Positions 1-6,679 of a DNA stretch of 8,668 nt are shown here, in pieces (position 1 is the stretch's first letter; each line of letters opens with the position of its first letter). Both the position numbers and the translations under genes were made by a program. Source of the stretch: Desulfocapsa sulfexigens (GTDB lineage Bacteria; Desulfobacterota; Desulfobulbia; Desulfobulbales; Desulfocapsaceae); the NCBI GenBank assembly GCA_015661935.1, contig DQVD01000060.1, positions 1-8,668 of the forward strand. The letters run 5' to 3'. The notes beneath the pieces were generated by a model. That model saw only the letters and a list, made by a program, of their open reading frames with translations, did no database searches and had not been told where the DNA came from.

Positions 1-1229
1 AGCTGTGCCTGGGTTGCAGCATCAAGATCAGATCCAAATGCAGCAAATGCAGCCAATTCACGAAACTGGGCAAGATCCAGACGAAGCGTACCGGCAACCT
101 GCTTCATGGCTTTTACCTGAGCAGCACCACCAACACGCGATACTGACAGACCAACGTTAACAGCTGGACGAACACCAGAGAAGAACAGATTTGGTTCAAG
201 GTAAACCTGACCATCTGTAATGGAAATAACGTTTGTAGGAATAAAAGCTGAAACATCACCAGCCTGGGTCTCAATGATTGGAAGAGCAGTAAGAGAACCT
301 GCACCAAGCTCATCACTAACCTTGGAAGAACGCTCAAGCAGACGGGAATGGTTGTAGAAAATATCACCAGGATATGCTTCACGTCCTGGTGGGCGACGAA
401 GAAGCAGAGAGAGCTCACGATAAGCAACAGCCTGTTTTGAAAGGTCATCGTACACGATAAGTGCATGCTGGCCGTTGTCACGGAAATACTCACCCATGGC
501 GGTTCCGGTAAATGCTGCGATGTACTGCATTGGAGCAGGATCAGATGCACAAGCTGCAACAACCGTGGTGTAATCCATGGCGCCATGTTTTCTGAGCGCT
601 TCAACAACGAGCGCAACTGTGGATTTTTTCTGACCAATCGCTACATAGATACAATGCATATCGGTTTCTTTCTGAGCGATAATTGCATCAACGCAGAGTG
701 CGGTTTTACCAATCTGGCGATCACCAATGACCAGCTCACGCTGTCCACGTCCAACCGGGGTCATGGCATCAACTGCTTTGGCACCAGTATAACATGGCTC
801 ATGAACAGCCTTACGGGCAATAACACCAGGAGCAACAACTTCAACCTTGGAAAAGAGTTTCGCGTTAATATCGCCCTGACCATCAATTGGAAAACCAATT
901 CCATCAACAACACGGCCTTCAAGTTCCGGCCCAACAGGAACTTCAGCAATCTTTCCGGTACGCTTTACAAGGTCACCCTCTTTAATTCCGGAAACGTTAC
1001 CAAGGACAGCACAACCTACGTTGTCTTCCTCCAAGTTCAGAGCAAGTCCCATGGTACCACCAGGGAACTCAAGAAGCTCCATGGCCATACAATTCTTTAC
1101 TCCGTAGACACGTGCAATACCATCACCAACGGACATGACGGTACCGGTCTCATTCAGGTCAATACTGGTTTCGTACTCACCAATCTGATCTTTTATAATC
1201 TGACTGATTTCTTCGGCTTTGATTTGCAT
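1..1229 (-). CDS. atpA: ATP synthase F1 subunit alpha, 3' end cut by window edge
   Basis: Alpha subunit of the F1 head, which forms the alpha3-beta3 hexamer and carries the non-catalytic nucleotide sites. About 409 residues are visible of the roughly 500 usual for the family; the C-terminal helical part lies beyond position 1. The N-terminal beta-barrel covers residues 1 to about 95. A P-loop GDRQIGKT lies at residues 169-176, with Ile where the common form has Thr. The family signatures [13 protein letters not shown] (260-272), [12 protein letters not shown] (278-289) and [10 protein letters not shown] (362-371, holding the arginine that reaches the catalytic site) are all present. The ATG at 1229 is supported by AAGGGGAG nine bases upstream, inside the end of atpH, only 2 bp away. 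This implies translation coupled to atpH and one transcript with the upstream stalk genes. Identification is certain. Confidence 0.98.
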   Translation of the reverse strand, partial: MQIKAEEISQIIKDQIGEYETSIDLNETGTVMSVGDGIARVYGVKNCMAMELLEFPGGTMGLALNLEEDNVGCAVLGNVSGIKEGDLVKRTGKIAEVPVGPELEGRVVDGIGFPIDGQGDINAKLFSKVEVVAPGVIARKAVHEPCYTGAKAVDAMTPVGRGQRELVIGDRQIGKTALCVDAIIAQKETDMHCIYVAIGQKKSTVALVVEALRKHGAMDYTTVVAACASDPAPMQYIAAFTGTAMGEYFRDNGQHALIVYDDLSKQAVAYRELSLLLRRPPGREAYPGDIFYNHSRLLERSSKVSDELGAGSLTALPIIETQAGDVSAFIPTNVISITDGQVYLEPNLFFSGVRPAVNVGLSVSRVGGAAQVKAMKQVAGTLRLDLAQFRELAAFAAFGSDLDAATQAQ

Positions 1230-1231
1230 TT

Positions 1232-1777
1232 CTACTCTCTCCCCTTAATGGAATCTTTTAAACTCGCAAGTTGTGTTCTGATACTTCCATCCAATTCAAG
1301 ATCGCCAACCTTAGCGATGATTCCGCCAATAATTGAAGGATCCACACTGGTTGTCAGTTCCACTGTCTTGCCAGTAAGCTTTTCTAATGTTGCCTGCACT
1401 TTGGCCTGCAATTCCTTACTCAATTCTACTGCTGAGACTACGCTGCCATGACTGACATTTTTTTCTTCATCAACCATGATCTGAAATTCTTCTGCTATAT
1501 CGGGAAGAACACCAGCACGTTTTTTCTCTACCAGCAGGTTGAGAAAATTGCCCATAACTTTATCGACGCCCATGGAGGCAACAATACCTTCCATTACCTT
1601 TTCCCGTACATCCATGGGATAAAGGGGGTTCGTTAATGAATCTGCCAATCCGCAATCGGAAGCATATATTTCATTTAACCCCTGAAGAGCATCATTATAT
1701 TCTTCAAGCTTTCCTTCATCTTTGCCAACAGCAAAAAGAGCCTTGGCATATCGCCTTGCTAAGATTATCTGTTTCAC
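1232..1777 (-). CDS. atpH: ATP synthase F1 subunit delta (OSCP)
   Basis: Delta subunit, which ties the top of the F1 alpha3-beta3 head to the b/b' peripheral stalk in the cytoplasm. The product has 181 residues, normal for the family. The N-terminal helical domain begins [15 protein letters not shown], the typical opening (RYAxALF). The C-terminal part has the family signature [16 protein letters not shown] near residues 150-165, followed by a final helix [10 protein letters not shown]. The start is GTG at 1777, not ATG: it overlaps the atpF stop as GTGA and is preceded by AGGAG with a 7-base spacer. The gene sits between atpF and atpA in the usual order and must be on their transcript. No missing or odd residues were seen. 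Confidence 0.97.
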   Translation of the reverse strand: MKQIILARRYAKALFAVGKDEGKLEEYNDALQGLNEIYASDCGLADSLTNPLYPMDVREKVMEGIVASMGVDKVMGNFLNLLVEKKRAGVLPDIAEEFQIMVDEEKNVSHGSVVSAVELSKELQAKVQATLEKLTGKTVELTTSVDPSIIGGIIAKVGDLELDGSIRTQLASLKDSIKGRE

Positions 1778-2493
1778 TGGACGGCTCCTACTTTGTCTAA
1801 GTAATCTTCAATAATCTTGACCTGATCATCGGATGTCAGATTCTTAATGATTAACTCCTCAGCCATTACCGCTGCCTGCTCTGTAACTTCAACCTTCAAC
1901 AGACGTTTTGCAGATGTTACCTCGTTGGCAATTGCCATCTCAGCTGCACGCTTAATGTCATCTGCAGTTTTTTCTGCGGCCTCTATGATCCTAACCTTTT
2001 CAGCTTCAGCTTGAGCAACCGCTTTTTCAACGATGGAGTCAACGTCTTTTTCAACGCCCTCAAGTTTGACAGAAAATTCCTTATAGGCCTTTTCAGCATC
2101 AACTTTCTTCGCTTCAAGATTTTCGATCTCGTCCCTGATCTGTTTACGACGTGCCCCCAATCCGTTTGCAATTGGTTTGGCACCAAATTTCACAAGGATG
2201 ATAAGCAGGACAATGAAGTTCATTATCCTGAAACCAAGATCCTTTAATTTAGATGGTGACAGACTATCCACAACATGTGCATCACCATGATCAGCCGCGG
2301 GAGCATGCGTATCCACAACATGCGCATCACCATGATCAGCCGCAGCAGCATGCGTATCCACTGCATGCGCCTCAGCACCTGTTGCCGTATGACCTCCCTG
2401 GCTTGAAGCCCAGACACTTCCTGCTGCCAGGGCAAACCACAAGATCAGCACAACAAATGCACCTTTCCCGATAATTCGCTTCATTCCCATCAT
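1774..2493 (-). CDS. atpF: ATP synthase Fo subunit b with signal peptide and His-rich repeat
   Basis: Peripheral stalk subunit b: one membrane helix and a long cytoplasmic coiled coil that holds delta. The 239-residue product is longer than the usual 150-170. Residues 1-29 look like a cleavable signal peptide (MKR, a hydrophobic core, then a VWA cleavage site). Residues 30-76 are rich in His, Asp and Ala and hold a 15-residue unit repeated twice (DTHAAAADHGDAHVV, DTHAPAADHGDAHVV). The membrane helix covers about 88-104 (FRIMNFIVLLIILVKF), followed by charged helix to the C-terminus (IIKNLTSDDQVKIIEDYL). The start was placed at the ATG at 2493 because GGAAGGAG lies 9 bases upstream. An earlier in-frame ATG at 2544 overlaps the atpF' stop but has no clear ribosome site and would spoil the signal peptide. 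ATG at 2490 or 2484 is also possible. If the signal is cleaved, the His-rich stretch lies in the periplasm. Confidence 0.95.
   Translation of the reverse strand: MMGMKRIIGKGAFVVLILWFALAAGSVWASSQGGHTATGAEAHAVDTHAAAADHGDAHVVDTHAPAADHGDAHVVDSLSPSKLKDLGFRIMNFIVLLIILVKFGAKPIANGLGARRKQIRDEIENLEAKKVDAEKAYKEFSVKLEGVEKDVDSIVEKAVAQAEAEKVRIIEAAEKTADDIKRAAEMAIANEVTSAKRLLKVEVTEQAAVMAEELIIKNLTSDDQVKIIEDYLDKVGAVQ
1785..1789 (-). promoter_or_regulatory. Ribosome binding site of atpH (supports GTG start)
   Basis: AGGAG lies 7 bases before the GTG at 1777 and inside the last codons of atpF. It decides the start: the GTG shares a GTGA overlap with the atpF stop codon, so the two genes are probably translationally coupled. 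Confidence 0.8.
2265..2354. repeat. Two 45-bp tandem repeats inside atpF
   Basis: Units 2265-2309 and 2310-2354 are identical at 42 of 45 positions. A partial third copy starts at 2355 (TATCCA). The length is a multiple of three, so each unit encodes 15 residues with the pattern D-T-H-A-x-A-A-D-H-G-D-A-H-V-V. Copy number could change by slippage or recombination without breaking the reading frame. Confidence 0.93.
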
Positions 2494-2502
2494 CCTTACA
2501 GA

Positions 2503-2510
2503 CTCCTTCC
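2503..2510 (-). promoter_or_regulatory. Ribosome binding site of atpF
   Basis: GGAAGGAG, nine bases before the ATG at 2493. It favours that start over the ATG at 2544, which overlaps the atpF' stop codon but lacks a similar site. Confidence 0.75.
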
Positions 2511-2540
2511 CAAAATTTTTCCTGCCATGGCAGACGCAAA

Positions 2541-2921
2541 TCATTCCAATACGGCTTCAAGCTCTTTCCGAGCACCTTCAACCTGGGATTTGATACCTGC
2601 CAGCTGCTTATCTTTATCAGCATCGGCTTCAGCTTTGATGGCAGCGAGTTTCTCCTCACCGGCAGCTTTCGCTCCAGTGCGCGCATTATCAATAGCAGCC
2701 TTGGCCTGAGTGGAGGCCTTATGCATTTTTTTGTCTACTTCCTCCTGGCGCCTGCGGGCGTTATCTTCATACTTAGTCACATCATCGCGCATGCCTTGCA
2801 GTTTAACTTTCCTTTCTGCCAGGATCTTCAGAACAGGCTTATAGATGACTCCATTAAGAAGATACATCAATACTAAAGCGTTCACGACCTGAAGAAACAG
2901 GGTGATATCCATTGAAACCAT
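2541..2921 (-). CDS. atpF': ATP synthase Fo subunit b' (second b-type subunit)
   Basis: Short b-type stalk subunit that pairs with AtpF to make a heterodimeric peripheral stalk. The 126 residues contain one N-terminal membrane helix (about residues 5-27, ITLFLQVVNALVLMYLLNGV), then YKPVLKILAERK, the usual segment just after the helix. A highly charged coiled coil rich in Lys, Glu and Ala runs to the end. The ATG at 2921 has AGGAG with an 8-base spacer. A second ATG at 2912 (MDITLF) is possible but worse placed. The gene comes first after a good promoter, so it opens the operon; 47 bases separate its stop from the atpF start. It has no signal peptide or His-rich region, unlike AtpF. The presence of both b and b' is known from cyanobacteria, alphaproteobacteria and deltaproteobacteria. 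Confidence 0.94.
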   Translation of the reverse strand: MVSMDITLFLQVVNALVLMYLLNGVIYKPVLKILAERKVKLQGMRDDVTKYEDNARRRQEEVDKKMHKASTQAKAAIDNARTGAKAAGEEKLAAIKAEADADKDKQLAGIKSQVEGARKELEAVLE

Positions 2922-3134
2922 TTTTTCTGCTCCTGATTAGCTAAGATAATTCAAAAAACCGCCCAAAATGAATGGTGATTCACAACACGAAAAGGTTTTT
3001 ACCGCATATATTGGAGACTGTCAACTTTTTTATAGGATTCACAATGATCTAAAAGCCAGTATTTCAGCCCTTTATTCCAAGATGATTTCCCATTTATTTC
3101 ACTATCCCCCCTAATTACTAAGGGGCTCATTCAT
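2922..3134. other. alaS-atpF' intergenic spacer
   Basis: This 213-bp AT-rich spacer holds the atp promoter. Near the alaS stop there is only a weak 5-bp hairpin (3106-3126) without a T tract, so alaS has no clear intrinsic terminator and read-through into the atp operon is possible. The 9-mer GATTCACAA occurs at 2977-2985 and 3036-3044, on either side of the promoter; its meaning is unknown. No open reading frame here looks real. Confidence 0.6.
2996..3024 (-). promoter_or_regulatory. Predicted sigma70-type promoter of the atp operon
   Basis: On the minus strand a consensus -35 TTGACA (3024-3019), a 17-base spacer and a TAAAAA -10 (3001-2996, 4 of 6 matches) lie upstream of atpF'. A start near 2989 would give a leader of about 68 bases containing the AGGAG site. 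It is the best promoter match in the alaS-atpF' spacer and implies that the ATP synthase genes are transcribed independently of alaS. Confidence 0.7.
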
Positions 3135-5780
3135 TTATTGTACTAATGTTTGCACATGTTCATAAACTGAAGAGATTGCCTCATTCATTTTATCCGGCAT
3201 ATTTCCACCTGCCTGTGCCATATCCGGTCGACCACCACCTTTCCCGCCAACAATTGAAGCAACTTTGTTCACGAGCTCGCCCGCTTTGATTCTCTTTGTA
3301 AGATCTTTTGATACGATTGCCAGAAGAGCAGCCTTGGAATTAATTTCACCACCAAGCACCGCTACACCACTTCCCATATCATCACGTAACTTGTCGCCCA
3401 CTTCACGTAGAGTTTTTGCACTATCAAGCGGTATAACGGCGGCCACTACTTTTATTCCTTCAATTTCTCTCGCTGAAGCAAGCAGATCGCCAAGATCAGA
3501 TGTTGCAAGCCTGGTGGATAGTTCGGCCACCTGTTTTTCGAGCCGCTTGTTACTGGCAGCCATGCTCTCCAGACGTTCAATAATATTTTCAGCTTGTACA
3601 TTTAAAAGCTCACACACATCATGTTCACGTCTTGCCTGCCCCTGTACCCGCTCCTGGGCGCTACGACCCGTCACAGCTTCAATTCTTCTTACTCCTGCCG
3701 CAATACCGCTTTCTGTTACAATCTGAAAGAGACCTATTCCGCCGGTGGCCGTGACGTGCGTTCCTCCACATAATTCTTTTGAATAATCACCTAAGCTCAC
3801 CACCCGGACACTGTCACCATACTTTTCTCCGAAAAGAGCTGTCGCTCCCTGCTCAATTGCCTGCTCACGATCAAGAACAGCTGTATCAGTGATGATATTC
3901 TCACGTATTTTTTCATTCACCCGGTTTTCGACTGCCTCTTTCTCACTCTGTGACATTTGTGAAAAATGTGTAAAATCAAAACGAAGACGATCGGGGTCTA
4001 CCTGTGAACCTGCCTGTTTCACATGATCTCCGAGCAGTTCTTTTAAGGCCGCCTGGAGCAGGTGGGTCGCGGTATGATTTGCCGCAGTATCGTTACGTTC
4101 ACTTACTGTTACCTGAAGTTTTACTCCACCTCCGGTTTCAAGAGTCCCCGTTATAACTTTTACTCTGTGAAGAATTATTCCTTCACCTTCCGTGATGGTG
4201 CCAATTACCTCTGCCTTACCATCCTGCCAGGTGACCGTTCCCCTGTCTCCTGCCTGACCGCCGGATTCCGCGTAAAATGGGGTGGAACTAACAAAAAGCT
4301 GGCCTTCTGTTCCCTTTGAAAGCTTCCCTGTCACATTTCCTTCGCTATCCAGAAGACCAAAAACCTCAGCTTCGGAACAGAGATGGTCATATCCTGTAAA
4401 TTCACTTTTCCTGCCACTCCCGATAAATTCCTTCACCCCTTTCCCAGGGAGTCTTACATGTTCTCCTTTTTGTGATGCACGTGATTGAGAACGTTGTTTT
4501 TCCATGGCTTCAACAAAGCCGTCATTGTCAAACTCAACGCCTCTTTCCATCGATATATCGCGGACAATATCCACGGGAAAGCCAAAGGTATCATACAGTT
4601 TAAATATGAAATCACCCTGAATCAGTTTTTCTCCTGCCTGTGCCAAACGCCTGATTTCCTCATCAAGCATTGTCAAACCATGCTCGAGAGTCTCTCCGAA
4701 ACGTAACTCCTCATTATTCACAACCTTGGCCAACAGATCAGCACAACCTTCAAGATGGGAATAAGCATCTTTCATGATATCGGTCACCACTGCAGTAACA
4801 GCCTCCATAAATGGTTCCGTGAGTCCCAGATTACGACCATAACGAATGGCACGACGCATTACCCGACGTAGGACATAACCACGCCCTTCATTTGAAGGCA
4901 GTACACCATCGGCTACCAGAAAGGTGGTTGCCCGCGCATGGTCTGCAATAACTCGCATTGCAGTGGTATCGGCCTGATCAGCCAGATACTTTCGCCCGGA
5001 TAATTCCTCAAGTTTCTCTATAATCGGCTGAAAGAGATCTGTATCATAATTATTCAACTTTCCCTGCAAAACTGCTGCCACTCGCTCAATGCCCATGCCT
5101 GTATCAATACTTGGCCTTGGAAGAGGAGTCATTGTCCCGTCTTCGGAGCGGTTAAACTGCATGAAAACAAGATTCCAAAGTTCAAGAAACCGATCACAAT
5201 CACATCCAACGGCACAGTCAGGTCGATCACATCCGGCCTCTCTCCCCTGGTCAATATGAATTTCTGAACACGGCCCGCAGGGTCCGGTATCTCCCATTGC
5301 CCAGAAGTTATCTTTCTCACCCAGCCGCACAATGCGCCCTTCAGGAAGACCTTCGACCTTCTCCCAAAGTGCGTAAGCTTCGTCGTCATCATCAAAAACA
5401 GAAATCCAGAGTTGATCTGCTGGAATACCCAGTTCCTTCACCAGAAATTTCCAGGCAAAATCTATCGCGTCTTTTTTGAAATAGTCACCAAAGGAAAAGT
5501 TTCCAAGCATTTCAAAAAAAGTGTGATGCCGTGCAGTATAACCGACATTTTCCAGATCATTGTGCTTACCGCCAGCACGGACGCAACGTTGACTTGTTAC
5601 TGCCCTGCTATAATCCCGCTTGTCCTCACCCATAAACACAGTTTTAAACTGCACCATTCCGGCATTGACAAAAAGCAGCGTGGGATCATCCCGGGGAACA
5701 AGCGAAGAGCTCTCCACCGGAGTGTGTTTGTGTTTTTCAAAATATTCTATAAAACGTCTGCGAATTTCTCTTCCTTTCAT
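3135..5780 (-). CDS. alaS: Alanine--tRNA ligase
   Basis: Charges tRNA-Ala with alanine using ATP and clears mis-charged Ser/Gly. The product has 881 residues, full length for the family. Class II catalytic core, residues 1 to about 240: motif 1 region PTLLFVNAGMVQFK (33-46), motif 2 region with RHHTFFEMLGNFSFGDYF (84-101) and motif 3 DTGMGIERV (226-234). The tRNA-recognition helices follow to about 450. The editing domain carries the zinc ligands of HTATH (H569, H573) and CGGTH (C671, H675). The C-Ala domain ends in the glycine-rich GGKGGGRPDMAQAGG (845-859). An insertion before ELWNLVFMQ holds C184, C189, C193 and C195, close to C168 and C171 of CGPC; E. coli AlaRS lacks this Cys cluster. 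The ATG at 5780 gives the typical start (R-x-x-F-x-x-F) but has no strong Shine-Dalgarno. The upstream hydrolase gene ends 53 bp away, so co-transcription is plausible. Confidence 0.98.
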   Translation of the reverse strand: MKGREIRRRFIEYFEKHKHTPVESSSLVPRDDPTLLFVNAGMVQFKTVFMGEDKRDYSRAVTSQRCVRAGGKHNDLENVGYTARHHTFFEMLGNFSFGDYFKKDAIDFAWKFLVKELGIPADQLWISVFDDDDEAYALWEKVEGLPEGRIVRLGEKDNFWAMGDTGPCGPCSEIHIDQGREAGCDRPDCAVGCDCDRFLELWNLVFMQFNRSEDGTMTPLPRPSIDTGMGIERVAAVLQGKLNNYDTDLFQPIIEKLEELSGRKYLADQADTTAMRVIADHARATTFLVADGVLPSNEGRGYVLRRVMRRAIRYGRNLGLTEPFMEAVTAVVTDIMKDAYSHLEGCADLLAKVVNNEELRFGETLEHGLTMLDEEIRRLAQAGEKLIQGDFIFKLYDTFGFPVDIVRDISMERGVEFDNDGFVEAMEKQRSQSRASQKGEHVRLPGKGVKEFIGSGRKSEFTGYDHLCSEAEVFGLLDSEGNVTGKLSKGTEGQLFVSSTPFYAESGGQAGDRGTVTWQDGKAEVIGTITEGEGIILHRVKVITGTLETGGGVKLQVTVSERNDTAANHTATHLLQAALKELLGDHVKQAGSQVDPDRLRFDFTHFSQMSQSEKEAVENRVNEKIRENIITDTAVLDREQAIEQGATALFGEKYGDSVRVVSLGDYSKELCGGTHVTATGGIGLFQIVTESGIAAGVRRIEAVTGRSAQERVQGQARREHDVCELLNVQAENIIERLESMAASNKRLEKQVAELSTRLATSDLGDLLASAREIEGIKVVAAVIPLDSAKTLREVGDKLRDDMGSGVAVLGGEINSKAALLAIVSKDLTKRIKAGELVNKVASIVGGKGGGRPDMAQAGGNMPDKMNEAISSVYEHVQTLVQ

Positions 5781-5833
5781 AACTATATTCTTTAATTTTT
5801 TAAGTTGAATGATCCTGTATACGGTTGATTCTT

Positions 5834-6379
5834 TTATACTATGTGGGGAAGAACTTCTTTAAATTCCGAGGTTCCCGCTTTTGCAAGTAATTCGTAGATT
5901 ATCATTTCGGCTGGCCCCACTATTGCGCCTGCTGCCTGTAAGCATGAAAGTCCAAGATCTGAATTAACCTTACTGCGAGAAGAAACTCCATCTGCTACAA
6001 TCCAGGGCGTAATACCCTTTTCCAATACACCAAGGGCCGTCTGATAAATACAGATATGAGTTTCAACACCAACAAGTATTGCTGTATTAACCTCTGTTGG
6101 TAAATTATTTACCAATTTCTTTGTTTCCACATTGGCCAGGGCGTTAAATTCAATTTTGTCTGGCCTTGGAATATCTGCCATCAACTTTTCAAGATTTGTA
6201 ACATAAGGCCCCAAGCCCTTCTTATACTGAGTATTGGCAACAATCGGCAGGCCGAATATCTTTGCACAATGCACCATCTTGGCAATGGTCTCAATCACCC
6301 GATCCGCTTCATGAATCTGATTCATTAAGCGTTCCTGAGGATCAATTATATGAAGATAGCAATTTTCCGGTTTTAACAT
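5834..6379 (-). CDS. Isochorismatase-family cysteine hydrolase
   Basis: An alpha/beta hydrolase of the isochorismatase/nicotinamidase superfamily, probably cytoplasmic because no signal peptide is seen. The 181-residue length fits the small single-domain members such as YcaC-like proteins. The catalytic triad is visible: D13 in LHIIDPQ, K75 in RPDKIEFNA and C110 in VGVETHICIYQTAL, where the V-E pair is the usual cis-peptide before the nucleophile. The substrate cannot be read from the sequence: isochorismate itself is unlikely without enterobactin-type neighbours, and an amide or ureide substrate is equally possible. The ATG at 6379 has only a weak GGGAAA upstream. A small mobile element ends 31 bp before the start, so the gene's promoter may have been displaced or supplied by the element. 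alaS follows 53 bp downstream. Confidence 0.9.
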   Translation of the reverse strand: MLKPENCYLHIIDPQERLMNQIHEADRVIETIAKMVHCAKIFGLPIVANTQYKKGLGPYVTNLEKLMADIPRPDKIEFNALANVETKKLVNNLPTEVNTAILVGVETHICIYQTALGVLEKGITPWIVADGVSSRSKVNSDLGLSCLQAAGAIVGPAEMIIYELLAKAGTSEFKEVLPHIV

Positions 6380-6402
6380 TTTTTTTATTTCCCATTCAAT
6401 TT

Positions 6403-6410
6403 ACATTTCA
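6403..6410. repeat. Left target-site duplication of the small element
   Basis: ACATTTCA directly abuts the left end GTAACCG at 6411 and is repeated exactly after the right end. Confidence 0.8.
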
Positions 6411-6585
6411 GTAACCGTTCACCAAACATCAATATTTGCAGTAAACCTGGTACTGTAGGAGTTTTCCAATACATCAGTAAGCGTTTACCGGTGCCTCATT
6501 TTCGTTCGTTTGGGACTGCGTAGCATATGCAGTTATATGTGATCAGGCGCAAACGGACGAAAATGAGGTGCTGGTGAACGCTTAC
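6411..6585. mobile_element. 175-bp non-autonomous IS66-type element (MITE)
   Basis: The ends are GTAACCGTTCACCA (left) and, read inward on the other strand, GTAAGCGTTCACCA (right), identical at 13 of 14 positions. The element is flanked by a perfect 8-bp direct repeat ACATTTCA (6403-6410 and 6586-6593). Ends starting GTAA and an 8-bp target duplication are known traits of the IS66 family. There is no transposase and no plausible reading frame, so it would need a helper element elsewhere. A third end-like copy (GTAAGCGTTTACC) starts inside at 6477. CAGTAA occurs at 6409, 6439 and 6475. Assignment to IS66 rests on end motif and duplication length only. Confidence 0.8.
6477..6585 (+). repeat. 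Internal 36-bp inverted repeat; possible structured RNA
   Basis: Arms 6477-6512 and 6550-6585 pair over all 36 positions with a 37-base loop. The five non-Watson-Crick positions (6486, 6490, 6492, 6493, 6506) are all G-U wobbles in plus-strand RNA, but A-C mismatches in minus-strand RNA. The loop holds a second hairpin, ACTGCGTA/TATGCAGT (6515-6522 with 6526-6533, loop GCA), with one further G-U pair of the same polarity. Seen directly: the pairing. Inference: plus-strand RNA may fold and be kept folded. No convincing plus-strand promoter was found upstream. Confidence 0.85.
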
Positions 6586-6593
6586 ACATTTCA
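6586..6593. repeat. Right target-site duplication of the small element
   Basis: ACATTTCA follows the right end CGCTTAC (ending at 6585) and matches 6403-6410 at all 8 positions. The absence of any change suggests a fairly recent insertion. Confidence 0.8.
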
Positions 6594-6617
6594 CAATAAG
6601 TCCTCTTTCCATAAACC

Positions 6618-6654
6618 AAAAAAAAGCATCCGTAAAGATTACGGATGTTTTTTT
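6618..6654 (-). terminator. Bidirectional rho-independent terminator
   Basis: A perfect 9-bp stem CATCCGTAA/TTACGGATG (6627-6635 and 6639-6647) with a 3-base loop. On the minus strand it is followed by C and eight T's (6625-6618), closing the symporter remnant. On the plus strand it is followed by seven T's (6648-6654), so it could also end a plus-strand transcript crossing the neighbouring hairpin element. Confidence 0.92.
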
Positions 6655-6679
6655 CTCTGCCAACAGGCAGATATAATAC

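Larger units (their letters stand above)
6380..6679. other. Gene-free stretch between hydrolase and symporter remnant
   Basis: These 300 bases hold the 175-bp mobile element with its target duplications and the bidirectional terminator. The remaining 24 bp between element and terminator, and 23 bp between the left duplication and the hydrolase start, show no other recognisable site apart from a weak GGGAAA ribosome site. Confidence 0.7.

Noticed and set aside
465..1451. Long plus-strand open frame of 328 codons opposite atpA and atpH
   Set aside because: It has no family resemblance, no ribosome site, and lies wholly antisense to clearly real ATP synthase genes; it is a by-product of their codon use.
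2265..2354. Tandem repeat considered as a CRISPR array
   Set aside because: The units are directly adjacent with no spacers, lie within a coding frame and keep it; they encode a protein repeat.
3106..3126. Hairpin CCCCT/AGGGG after alaS considered as terminator
   Set aside because: Only five base pairs with an eight-base loop and no T tract after it on the minus strand.
5834..5845. TATAAAA over the hydrolase stop codon as an alaS promoter
   Set aside because: No acceptable -35 hexamer at the right distance; AT-rich sequence makes this match likely by chance.
6469..6593. Taking the 109-bp inner palindrome (6477-6585) as the complete mobile element
   Set aside because: Its flanks (ATACATCA and ACATTTCA) agree at only 5 of 8 positions, whereas ends at 6411 and 6585 give a perfect 8-bp duplication.
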